From Cheilinus undulatus (taxonomy: Eukaryota > Chordata > Actinopteri > Labriformes > Labridae): 64,000 nt of DNA. Under the pieces are notes generated by a model. The model was not told where the DNA came from and made no database searches. It was given only the letters and a program-made list of their open reading frames with translations. Shown here piece after piece: positions 10,511-22,400 of this stretch. Every line of letters begins with the position of its first letter. Position 1 is the first letter of the stretch. The position numbers and the translations under genes are program-made. Location of the stretch: positions 41,795,874 to 41,859,873 of the forward strand of contig NC_054868.1 of the NCBI RefSeq assembly GCF_018320785.1, in the 5' to 3' direction.

Positions 10511-13500
10511 CTTATCTCATATTCCTTCCTTGCTTTTAGTAAAACGGGGAAGGGCCTCAAGTGGTAGCCTCCAAACTTCTAAAACCACCCTGGTCCAGAG
10601 ATTGAGTCACAAACTCAAATTTCATACTCGAAAATCTAAATTGTTGTGGTTCTCATGTAAAACTTTTAGCACTATTAATGTTATTTTAGGATGAAACCCC
10701 TCCCACTAAAGACTGTGGGAATTTTAAAGGGGAATCCATTAAAACAATCAGACTTATTGAAAAGGATTTTGCAAGAGCTGTTTAGGTGAGGAAAGTGGTT
10801 GAAATTTAACTTCCTGATGAATTCACATGAGCTTATTATTTAACAAAGACTGATTATGCTGCTCAACGATGCAGTTTGCAAAGGTGAATTTGAAAACACA
10901 ACACTCTGCACATTGTAACCTACCTTATGTGACCTAACTGTTCTGAGTTTATTGCCAAGGAAATGTTTATACTCAGCTTCGGGTTTAGTGAGAAAAAAAT
11001 ATTCCTGTATCTTATCGGCATCCACACCAACAGCCTAAATGCTCTGTTGGTTTTGGTATTATGGAGGCTGGTGAGTTATTAGCTATAAGACAAACATTCC
11101 TCAGTTATCAGTGTTTGCTTCAGTAAATGTCGAGTGCAGCTACGTCACTTCTTCTTCTGCCAGACATAGTAAAGAAAAACTCTGATACAAAGACAATGCA
11201 TAATCTATTTTAGGGTACACTACACTTATACAAACACTACCATAGGCACTGAGGCTTTTCTATTCAATAGGTTTTATGTTTGGTAGAAAAGGGTAAAAAT
11301 TTGATAACCTATTGTATAAGCATTTCAAAACACAATTCACACTAAAATCTAAAGTCTAATCTGAACAATGAAGGGACTGGTAATGATTATATAGTAGTAT
11401 ACTGTATGTTTTTTTTTAGCTGTTAACCAATGAAACTGATGCTGCATTGTTAAACAGACATAAATAATATGATCTCTCACACGCTGCATGCCTCTCTCAT
11501 TTACACTCAGATAAAGCTTGCGAGGGCAGTCGACGGCTGCAGCGGTTAGACTCGCTGACAATACCTGAAGTCATCCAAACCTGTCCCAGCACATACATGA
11601 GTTATGGCCGTGTCAGCAGCAGATGAGTGTTTGTGTGGGAATGTTGAACCTGAGGAGGACTGTGCTGAAGTCCCACGACTCTTTTAACTGAATGAGTAAG
11701 TCTATATGATATGAAGCTGCCGGGGTTATAAGGTGAGATGTCGCCTTGAGTCCTCTCATCAGACTAGTATGAACTTGATTTAATTCATCCTGCCTTTTAT
11801 CGCAGAGGTGGTAGACCATATCAAATAAAAAACTTTTAAACTACAATTACAACTAAAGGGGGTTAAATTGAAACCAGTAGCATTGCAAGAGCTGGAGATC
11901 CAGGTAAGACCATCTGCAAAACTAGAAGAGCCACAAACTGCAGACAGATGTGTTTGGAAAACCATTTAGCCTATCAAAGTCTAGAGACTATAAACCTCAT
12001 AGCACAGAGGGGGAGATGAACAGGGCTGAAAGCTGAGACAGACCACCAGGAGTATAATGGACACAAAAATCTCTTGATGTTTACCTAAAGACAAAAGTTC
12101 ATAAACTGCATAAGAACCCAGATTTGGGTTAGGATTTGTTTAAAAGTTTCTTAACTTGAAGGGAGTTCATTTTAATGTCTCTGGGTAGGGTATTATTTTT
12201 GAGGTTGTTCATCCATCTGTCTGAGCCATTCTTGTGATCATGACATCTCACCAATAATTTCAGAGATTTTCTTAATAATTTGCACGAATATCCACTCTCA
12301 TTCAAGGATGAACTGATTTCATTTTGGAGGTACAGGGTCAAAGGTCAAGTTTATTGGGCCTCATGTTCATCCCTTGCTTATAAAATTTCTATGCATCACA
12401 CTTTGGTCAATTTTCTCTAACAAGATGAAACACCAAAACCAATTAGCTCACTGAATCTAACAGCACACACACACAAGTTAGTACAAAAAAACCCCTACCT
12501 CTAAGTAATACATAATTTATAGCTCCAGGATTCCTTTAACAGAAATATCCCGGACGAGCCCCCATTTACCTATTATCCTAAGGCGGCCCTATAGGTGAAC
12601 AACTAACCACAGTATTACCCGATAACTTAACATGAACACCTTTCAAAAGTCAAAAATCAAGGGAATTTTTATTCATAGACAAAAAACTTCATCATAACAA
12701 AGATTAAAAAAGGACCAAATTAACAGAAGGAAACACAAATCCCAGACAGAGAGGCAACACACTGCAGTCCCCACTCCGAAAGCATCTGGTTTCTGAGGCC
12801 ACCACTGGTTTTTTAGGCACTAAAGCCAGGCACATCTTGTTCATTAGAAATTAGAGGCTTCATACGGGGCAGTATCAAAGAAAACAGCGAGTGAAATACA
12901 TACAGCCGTAACAGGGACAAAGCCATTTTTCTAGACCCAATGCTGGACTTTCACGGCCCTCAGAAAGGCCTACAGCTATCAGGTGGTAGTTCTAGTTTTA
13001 ATACAAGTTTGTTTTAGTTGTGGTGGTTTGGCACTTTGAGGGATTTTCTTCAAACTTTGCACAAATATCCACACTGATATTGATTTTGTCAAATTTGGCA
13101 CAAAAAAGGATTAATTTTAAAAAATAACTTTGAGATTATAGATTAACTAAGAAACTTTATGAATTAGTAAAGATTTTAATACTAGAGCTTGTACTTTGCC
13201 GTTTATACTGTCTTGATGTTGTTTATATGTACTATATATGTGTGTGTAAACAAACAAACAAACAAACTGCACTTTCAGTCTTTGGTAACACTGTACACTT
13301 CAACTGTGGCATATAAACTGTGGTGTAGTGGTGTCTGGAGAAGTGGGTATACTCAGTCTTAATGCATACCTTACATTTTTGGCACCCAATCCAGCAAAGG
13401 ATAACTGCCCCATTTAATAAACAACCTTCATATTTACTTCACCTAAAAATGGCCATGTAGTATTCCATCATTGCCCCTTAAGTTCTGCTGCTTTTAGAAG

Positions 13501-13550
13501 TAAGGATCATTTTGACATTAACAGCCAAGGAAGAGCAGACTACCACTGAC

Positions 13551-14475
13551 TAGGCCTGTAGTCAAAAATCAATACACCGTTACATATACATATCGTTACA
13601 TGCTCCTTGCCAATACATGTATGGATACAGATCTTACAGAATCGATATGGCCTTAAATGCTGTCACAGCAGTTTTCAAATAGACATCCCTCATGGCGCAG
13701 TTTACAAAAAGTCAGCATATGCTAAACTGCATGATGCATGCCTCACTCCAAAATAAATCACTGATGGTACTCACACTGGTATCACGGATCATTTCTTTCA
13801 GGTTTTTCAAACTCCAGAAAGTCAGGAGTCAGTCATGAGTCATGTGAGCCGTGCAGTAAACAAGGTAAAACTCTGCAGTAACACCAATCTTCATTGTTAC
13901 ACAATATCCGGCTATTTAGCATTTAGCAACAACAGCTAGACCCACTGGGCTAATCTGCTCCCTCCCAATCGTTGTGTTGAATGATGCTGTAAAGCCAAAA
14001 ATCCCGATAATTAAGGCTTCATGCAGCTGCTTAAGGAGTGTGATTATCTCTCGTTAACCCTCGCTCATAGGTTCATTGACGTAACTGCAGAGTTGTTTCA
14101 TGCGAGGCTGTTTTACTAATTCCTACAAATGCAAAACGGCTTATAGTAAAGTCAAACCAGAAAATATGACATAAAAAATATGAAAAACAACAGAGGGCCG
14201 TTTTAAATCTAAAATATGAGATATTACTGTTCTTGCATTCATTAATAGCTAATTGAGTCTAAATAGACTATTCTAATTTACTTGGCTCTTTAAGGATGTG
14301 AAATTGTAGGTTCTTTAAAACTATAGTTTTTCTACCATCTTAATAAAGAACAGCTGCTGTGGGGAAGTCTGTGTAAGAGAAGTTTATTCACACCAAAACA
14401 GCCTGTAACGCAATGCACATCATATCATGGCCTCTGTATCATATCATATCAGGCTGTGGAATATGTCCAGCCCTA
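13551..14475. mobile_element. hAT-like DNA transposon, non-autonomous, with perfect 8-bp target duplication
   Basis: The element starts TAGGCCTG and ends CAGCCCTA, so the short terminal inverted repeat is TAGG(C/G)CTG. It is flanked on both sides by the identical octamer CCACTGAC (13543-13550 and 14476-14483), the expected signature of hAT transposition. The 925-bp interior has no transposase frame. A related partial copy lies at 6379-6895 in the same orientation. Confidence 0.85.
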
Positions 14476-15416
14476 CCACTGACCCACAGTAAACTACACT
14501 ACTATGCATTTTGACTGAAATATTGTATTCCATATTCCTCAGCAGTGTAGTACACTAGTGTACTCAGATTACCCTTTTTGTTGCCTTTGTTATCCTGGGA
14601 GGGAGGACTGTGAAGTGAGTGTAGTCTATGGGGACTAAAACATAAGCCATTGTGCCCTGTATATCCTGGACGACAGCACTGCACAAAGTCACCTGGCAGT
14701 TGTTCCAGTCATTTATATGAGTAGATGTCAATAAAGTCTACTTTGCAAGAGATCTGAGAGGAAAAGACAATCCAGTCACAAAAGATGGCATCAAAATCCA
14801 ACTTCATTTAAGGAGAACAGAAACAAGAGATTTTCTTCAAGCTAACATTATCGCTGGAAAGTACAGAAAACCTGAAATCAGTCTTCCTTTGTTGAACATT
14901 ATTTGGGGTTAACAGCTTTGTGATGCAGACTTTTAAATCTCCCATGCTACAAATTACAAATTAAAACTTCAGCTGCAGGTGATCATGTCTCAAACAACTT
15001 ATAAACAATGATGGGAATATTAGTAAAGGTAAGGAAGTTAAATATCCAAAGGGTATTCTGAATTTTTATTTTACCAGATATAATCCTTGTTATTGGTTAA
15101 AACATTCTGACAGACAGTGGTTTGATGTGCCAGATTTAATTACATGTTATTGATGCTGTTCCTCAAAAAGTCACTCTCTTGTCAATACTTGTGTTCACTG
15201 CTATTGCATCACTCTTTTTCTAAATGTTCTTTCTTTATAAATGGTGGATGGGTGTGCTTTTTTATTGCACCTTTTTGGACATGATGCATGCCAAAATACT
15301 CATTCAGAGGCAGAAGAAACCTGTTTCTTAGTGTGTGAATGAAAGGTACTCAAATTGCAGAAATGAAGGATTTCTTATGGATGAATTAAAAAGCATTTCT
15401 ATCTTCATTTACCCAC

Positions 15417-15753
15417 CTATACACTTGATGTCAAAGCCTTGTGGTGGCTTTAAAGTCCGCCTGGTCCACCCGTTCCTAAGCACTTGTAGATGGGCTTCTT
15501 TGCCCTGGATGAGCAGCACATGTTCATCTATCCATCCGAGGAAGAAGATCTCAGAAAGGGCGTGTGTCAGCGCCTTGTTCCAGAAATGCTGCATGTTTAC
15601 GGCTTTAAAATTGGCGAAAACTTCGTATCCGATATGATGCTGTAACTTCACCGAGAGCACGGCCGGGGATGTTGATGATGATGATGTAGAGTCCTCTTTA
15701 TCCGACAGCACCAGAGCCAGAGAGTGAGGAGCGATCTGAAACAACTTCTCCAT
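15417..15753 (-). CDS. stox2: Storkhead-box protein, first coding exon only (stox2/stox1-like)
   Basis: This exon encodes about 112 residues beginning MEKLFQIAPHSLALVL and ending TLKPPQGFDIKCI. It aligns from the first Met with the N-terminal exon of human STOX1 as I remember it: LAPGSLALVL, then a FW-containing segment, then a GW...VLL...LQVLR..W..R.L.PP.GF segment. Storkhead-box proteins are nuclear or cytoplasmic winged-helix regulators; this exon precedes the winged helix. A serine run lies at residues 23-29. The frame ends at TATAG before GTGGGT (15416-15415); an alternative donor GTAAAT lies 4 bases further on. The next exon was not found down to position 1, so the first intron probably exceeds 15 kb. 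The choice of STOX2 over STOX1 rests on the neighbouring casp3, as at human 4q35. A pyrimidine run just before the ATG (about 15767-15780) could be the acceptor of a 5'UTR intron. Confidence 0.72.
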
Positions 15754-16089
15754 CCCTGCTTCGGTAAAAAAAAAAAAAGGTTAATAAGAGTCAAGGGAAA
15801 CAGTAGAACATTATTGTTTGGATCACACACGTCTGTCGTGCCACAAAACTGCGAGTTAATCCTTTAAAGTTGTTGTAAAAGTTGACCACCGCGTAAAGAA
15901 AAGTTTATCCAGAGTCAGCAGCTCGATGTAGGAGACTTTTAGCAGGTGCTCCATGTAAAATCAGGGAAATAAGCAACCTGACACGGTGCACGCTGCAGCC
16001 AACTAAGCTCAACTGTCAAACAGATTCAAGGCCTGTTTTCAACCAAAAAGAGGCGAGGACTGGTGCTGCGTTCACGTGCTGCTCGAAAA

Positions 16090-17620
16090 CTACCAACTTA
16101 TACGAAAGTTAGAGCTATAATGATTTGTTTCCGTTTTTCGTGCTGCTAAGTTTTTGATCATATAGATAACAAAAAACTTATTTCAAACTCGAATTGGCAA
16201 CATAAATTAAGCAAGGAATTCTTCGAACGCCATAATTAGACCGAAAATGACAATAACAAGGAAATATTTGCAGACTTCAATACTAACCCAAGTTCTTCAA
16301 TGGAGAGAAGTGAGTGTGCAGCACTTGAAATTCAAGGCAAATTTATCCGAGGGAACAGAAGGGGTATCATATTATGAGTTTAACTTAAACCTACTTTTCC
16401 AACAAGAATCCAGTGTGCAACACAGTACAGTATAGTCTGTGTGCTACTGGATAACAAAGAAAACATCTGTCAAGTGTAAAGAAATAGAGGTATGACGCTA
16501 AAACTCAACCACACATTTACTATTTTTTTTGAACTGTCATTCTAGCACATATTTTGTGGGTGTTTTAATGGTTTCACGTGCTTTATCATTGCCTAAACCT
16601 ATCTATATTTCGCTATTTTAATTGTTGTTTCAGCCACAGCTGGTACTTTGTGTAGCAGCGCCCTCTGCTGTGGACCATGCAGACTTGAGCACTCCAGTAT
16701 CATATCTTGTAAACTGTTGGTTTCACTCCTAAATCTGCCTTCAAGACCCTGTAAAGTTAAGTCCAAAGTGTTTGTCTCAACATACTAGATATGTTGGAAT
16801 GTGGCTGCTGTAAACATGTGAAAACACTGAGATCTACAGGTGACTGAATTTTAGATTGAGACCTCGTTTCTCACCTCTTTCCTGGCTTGGTTTAATGTGG
16901 GCGGGGCCAATATGTGGGCTCATGATGTCACGAGCCCACAGTGAGGAATGACCTTGCCCCTCTAACACTATAATATAAAATCACAGAGCAGTTCATTTCA
17001 GTAGAGTCTGTTGTTAGCTGATGTCACTGCCTTTATTGAAAGTTAACAGTCAGTTAAATGCTGTTTTTCTGTTAATTGTGAGGAAGAGTAGCCAAATCTA
17101 TCAGCCACAGTGGTCTATGGATCATTAAAAGTATCATAACAGATGTCAGCAAAAGTGGTAATGGTAAGTCTAAGGTCAACAAAAGGTCAAGAGGCAGGAT
17201 AATTCAGATTGTAGTATTTTTTGTAATTTGAGAGGATCGTATCTCTCCTAAGTGGGCATGGCTTCAGTTCATTCAACAGACACGCTCACACCATCCTGGA
17301 GCAGATTTTACTGCCTCATTTTTCATGATTTTGAAGCTTAATTTTGTAAACTTAGGTAAGTTTTATTTGACTGAAATTTGACCTGGGGGTTCATAACACA
17401 GTGACCTATCATACAACAAACCTAAATACAGATCTATTTTCACTTTGCAAGGTCTATAAATATTATTCGCACTGGACTAGTATTAACTGTGGACCTCTGA
17501 TAACTGAGACTTCAGCCCTGCTGTCAGTGTTTGGTGTGGTGCATGTGCAAGGATAGGCAAAATCTGTAATGTACTAGAATTTACAGACATATCTGTAGGT
17601 ACACATTAAGGTGATGCATG
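16090..17620. other. Intergenic between the storkhead-box exon and casp3, no supported gene
   Basis: The short frames in this stretch lack family similarity and splice context. The stretch at 16630-17200, with 'agcagcgccctctgctgtgg', looks like dispersed-repeat material, but I could not define its ends. Confidence 0.35.
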
Positions 17621-17624
17621 GCTT

Positions 17625-18082
17625 GCAAGCCAGGCCTTCTTGGTCAGCATCAGCACCTGACCGTATAAATGCTCTCAAGAATGGATGGGCATGAATTCCC
17701 ACACTTTGTGGCAACAGTTTAGAAAAGGCCTCAGTGCTGAAAGACACAACTATAAAGATGTGGTTTGATGAGTTTGGTATAGAAGATCTTAACTGGCCCA
17801 CACAAAGCCCTGACCTCAACCCCATCAAGCACCTTTGGGATTAACTGGAACTGAGATTGTGAGCCAGGTCTTCTTGCCATCATCAGCACCTGACCTCACA
17901 GAATGAGTGGGCACAAATTCCCACAAAAACATCTTCTGGAAAGCCTCAGAAGAAGAGTGGGAGCTGATATAACTGCAACAGGTGGGCAACTCCACATTCA
18001 AATAGATGTATTTTTATACAATGTCATTACAATGCCTGTTGGTGTAATGGTCAGATGACTAAATACTTTTGTCCATAAAGTG
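17625..18082 (+). mobile_element. Tc1-like transposon relic, 3' part with internal duplication
   Basis: The plus strand carries 'aactggcccacacaaagccctgacctcaaccccatcaagcac' in pieces, encoding the NWP..SPDLNPI-type motif of the Tc1/mariner DDE domain. It ends with ATACTTTTGTCCATAAAGTG directly before TA (18083-18084), the familiar end of fish Tc1 elements. The segment around 'catcagcacctgac' followed by 'gggca(t/c)(g/a)aattccca' occurs twice (about 17648 and 17880), so the copy is rearranged. The frames are interrupted and the element is inactive. Confidence 0.7.
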
Positions 18083-18418
18083 TATCCTGTGTTGATTTAT
18101 TATTTGGATGTTGATGATCTCTACAACTTTTACAATAGACACATCAATAACACAGTATTACAGCACCGAACAACTAGGAGTGGTTTTATTTGAAAGCAAA
18201 AACAAACATCAGCTGTGCAGGATTACTGCACACAAAACAGTGGTGTCACAAAAAAGCCATCAAGTGGCCTTGGTAGCAAAATGTGTATATGTATAACTAA
18301 GAAACCTGGATTGTCAAAGAACAGCTTTATATTTTGACAGCAAGGGATTTCAGCTGGTTTGTTGTGAGACATTTACTAAACTGGACCTAAATCAATACAC
18401 AGTCTGGTTGTGCTTTTC

Positions 18419-18424
18419 TTTATT
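18419..18424 (-). terminator. Candidate casp3 polyadenylation signal
   Basis: The plus-strand TTTATT reads AATAAA on the casp3 strand, about 1.05 kb past the casp3 stop codon. That would give a 3'UTR of plausible length for this gene. Other A-rich hexamers occur nearby, so the assignment is tentative. Confidence 0.35.
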
Positions 18425-19476
18425 AATCACTTAATACTAAGGCTGCATAAAGTTTGACTCACAGTTCCACAACAGTCCATTGGAAATTACTTGAAGAGAA
18501 GTTTAAGGACTGTAACTATTAATTTTATGCGAAAAACGTTAATGCCTTTTGTAAAAACCACAATAACTACTGCTAGATATGAAATGCAAAATTGTGTTCA
18601 AGTATGTCTGCACCAAAAAACAGCATCGTACACGTGGGCTGGCCATTTTCGAAGGAATCAATAAGAAAATAAAGCCGGGGAAAGATTAAAAAAAGCTTTA
18701 AGCTTTAAAACAGACAAAAACAGATGACAATTTTCTAGATGCTCTTGAACGTGCTACATGTCAATGCCATTTTACATCACATTTACCTCTTGAGTACAAA
18801 AGCATTCTTTTTTCGGCTCCACACTTCTAATAAGTTAACTTGGTAAATTGTTGTTTTTTTCCTGTGCAAACTTAATTTCCCATGTCCTTGCATTCATTTA
18901 GTGATAAAAAGAGAACTAGAAAATAAAAATACAAATCTGAAACCAAGACTAGAAGTCTCACATGATCCCTTCATACTCGACACCACAGACTCGAGATAAA
19001 AAATACTTCTGTCTCAGAGAAATAAGGATGATAGAGTGCATGATTAAACAAATACAAAATGTAAAATCCTATCAAACTGGCTCCTGATATTTTTCCCTGA
19101 AATGTACATATTGTAAACATCCTGGAGGCATCTTCTGGTAGCAGATTGTTAGCATATAAACACATTTAAGGTCAACTACATTTAAGGTCAAGATTCATGA
19201 TTTTTTCTTTAAAAGAAGTTACAGAAAGTCTTCCTAAAGGGGCAAAAGTTTGAATGCCTCGTAACGGAGAACTTAAAATGCCAGTCTTGGCAAATGTTTC
19301 AGCATCTTAGCATCACATCTACTCTCCCAGGAAAGTGTGTAAGTTGAGGTTTCCGGAGATATTCAGCCAGAAAGTAAAACGAACAATTAACAAACACCAC
19401 ACAAAAATGCCCTCAAGCCTTTTTTCCTTTTAAAGAAAGCTGGCAAGGGGGGAATTCTTCTGGAGCAGAGATTGTT

Positions 19477-22400
19477 TTAAGGAGTAAAATACATCTCTTT
19501 GGTCAGCATTGACACAATGCAGGGGATCTGTTTCTTTGCATGAAAGCCTGGAGAATTGGAGACTGACTCAAACTCTACTGCCACCTTGTGGTTCACTCGT
19601 GTCATGATGTGCAGGATCTCCAGCTGGCTACCATATTTGCTGAGCATTTCACAGAGTGACTGCATGAACCAGGAGCCAGTCATAGTGTTCCTCCATGAGT
19701 AGTAGCCTAGAGAGAAGATAGGAAACTGGTTTTTCAATTAATTCAACACAAATGGAGCAACACCTGTACAGAGGTTGTGTATGGGTAATAACCTGGTGCT
19801 GTGGAGAAGGCATACAGAAAGTCAGCTTCCACAGGGATCTTAGTAGTGCCGTCATCTCCACTGTCTGCTTCAATACCTGCATCCAGTTCAGTGCCTCTGC
19901 AAGCCTGATCAACGTGCACACAAACAAGAAATATTCCAGAATCATAAGAAAAGTGCAAAGCAAGTTTGGAGAAAATGAGGAAGCACAAAAGCTACATTTT
20001 AACTATACCTGAATGAAGAAGAGTTTGGGTTTTCCCACCAATGACTTGCATCGATCCCCCCGGAAAAGTGACGTCAGGTACTTCAACTCCACAGAGCCGT
20101 CCGTACCAAAGAACACCCCCTCATCTCCATGACTCAGCAGAACGCAGACAAATGAGGCGTAGCAGCTGTGATCCTCCTTTGACACTGGAGTACACAGAAA
20201 TGAAAAGCATTCAACATATTTTTACAAGATCAGCTAAAGGCAGCTTGAAGGTGGTTCTGAACACACGCTATGATACTCACCAGAAATTAAAACCTGTTTC
20301 ATGTTCTCCACTGACAGGTCGTTGTAAACCTTTGCTTTATAACCCAGCTTTGAAAACACTTTCATTGCATTGGCCGCATCAATGTCCGTTCCATTTCGTT
20401 GATTCATACCTTTGAAAACAAAGCACACCGTTATTTTCTGATTACTTGAAAGACACAATGACAACTGCAGAAAAAAAAATAACATTGACAGCAATGATAT
20501 ATTTTAGGGCTACCAATTCAAATTTTCAATAATGATTAATCTAAGAATTTCTGAAGTTAATTACAATTAATCTCACCTTTGTGTCATACTTTTAAAATTT
20601 CATTATTTTGTATTTAAAATGGTCATTATTTTATTTTGGATTTTTGTTCCAAGATTGGCCTTCACTGGAAATAAGGGGCCAAGCCAAAACCCTGACAAAC
20701 AGCCCCATAATATTATCCCGTCTCCACTAAACTTCCCAGTTGGCACAATACATTCAAGCAGGTAATGCTTCCCTGGCATCCAGCAAACCCAGACTTGCCT
20801 GTCTGACTGCCAGTCAGAGAATCGTGAGTTGTTTCACCACATAACACATTTCCACTTCTCCACAGTCCAGTGCCAGTGTGCTTTACACCACTCCATCTAA
20901 TGCTTGGCAATGGACTTTGTGACATGAGGTGTACATGCAGCTGCGCGGCCATAGAAACCCAGTCCATGAAGCTCCTACCGCACAGTTTTTCTTACATTAA
21001 TGCCACTGGATGTTCAGGACTCTTCAGCTATGGAATCAGCAGAGTGCTGGTGACATTTATGCACCACGCGGCCCAGCAGTCATTGACCCTGCTCTGTGAT
21101 TTGAAATGATCTTCCACTCCAAGACTGAGTTTCTATTGTTCCTAAATGCCTCCACTTTCTAATACTAACACCTACAGTTGACTGTTGAATATCCAGCGGG
21201 GATGAAATTTCACAAACAATCTTAATGCAAAGGTGTCATCCATAATGGGTCTGATTGAGACATCTGAAATAAATAATTAACAGGTGTGGTCAAATACTTT
21301 AGTCCATATAGTATATATTTGACTTATCTAAAATGTAATGATTCAGAAAAGCTAAGCACACTTGCACAGGATTACATAATGAAAGAGTGACAGCCAGTTT
21401 CAGTTTGCAATTTGCTTCCCTTCAGACTTTTCCTTAATCTGTTTGCAGCCCTCATGTTGTTCAGGACTGCCTCTAGTTTCCTTTAAGTTGTCTAATAATG
21501 TGTACAGGGGAGCCACTAGGGGGCAGCAGTAGCTCAGTCAGTAGGTATTTGTCAGTCAAAGGGAATTCAAATTTTGCAACCCTCCAGCTCTGACACCAAA
21601 TAGTAGGGCGCGGGTGGCCTAGTCCTCTAAGGTGCACCCCATGTACGCTGTTGGCCAAGGTTCAAATCCGGCCTGTGGCACTTTCCCACATCTATCCCCA
21701 GCTCTCTCATCCCAGTTTCAGATTCTGTCCACTGTGGCCTCTATCAATAAAGGCATGAAAAGCCAAAAAATTTATCTTAAAAAAAACAAACAAACAAAAC
21801 AAAACAAAACAAAAAAAGGAGTGGATATTGGTCTGATAACTGGAGAGGTGCTAGTTCACTTCTCAAGTAATGGCTAGGTGCTCTTGAGCAAAAAGCACTG
21901 GAACCCCTAAAGCTCAGAGACAGCTCCCTAACTGCAATGCCTCTTTGCTAATGCAGAGGTCCTGTTCATGCATGTTTATATCACAGATTTATGTGTATAA
22001 GTAGTATTCTCTGAATACCACAGAGTAAACCTGAATTTCTCCCTGAGCTTTATAAATAATACTAAATAAGAATAAAACATTAAAAAGGACACCATCTAGC
22101 CAACTGGCTTTCACACGATCACAAGCATTTTGTGCAAGAGAGATTAACATTTCTTAAGGTGTTTCTCAGTCAGGAACCTTTCTTGGTTGATTAGCCTGAA
22201 ACAAAACAAGAGCACTTGGCAGTACAGGCTTAACTACAGCTGGTGTTTACCCGCTCATATGATGTATGTGCTCGGGGAACATTTCGCTGTTTGCAGTTGA
22301 AGCAGTCATGTGTGTTCAGTTAGTCCTGCTGGACGGGTTTGTCAAAAATAAATCTGACAGCACAGTGAGACCATCATAGAGTCATTCTGATCCTCTGGAA

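Noticed and set aside
21600-21680. Possible tRNA gene
   Set aside because: The A- and B-box-like motifs belong to the head of a SINE with a tRNA-unrelated body and A-rich tail; no proper cloverleaf or 3' terminator was seen.
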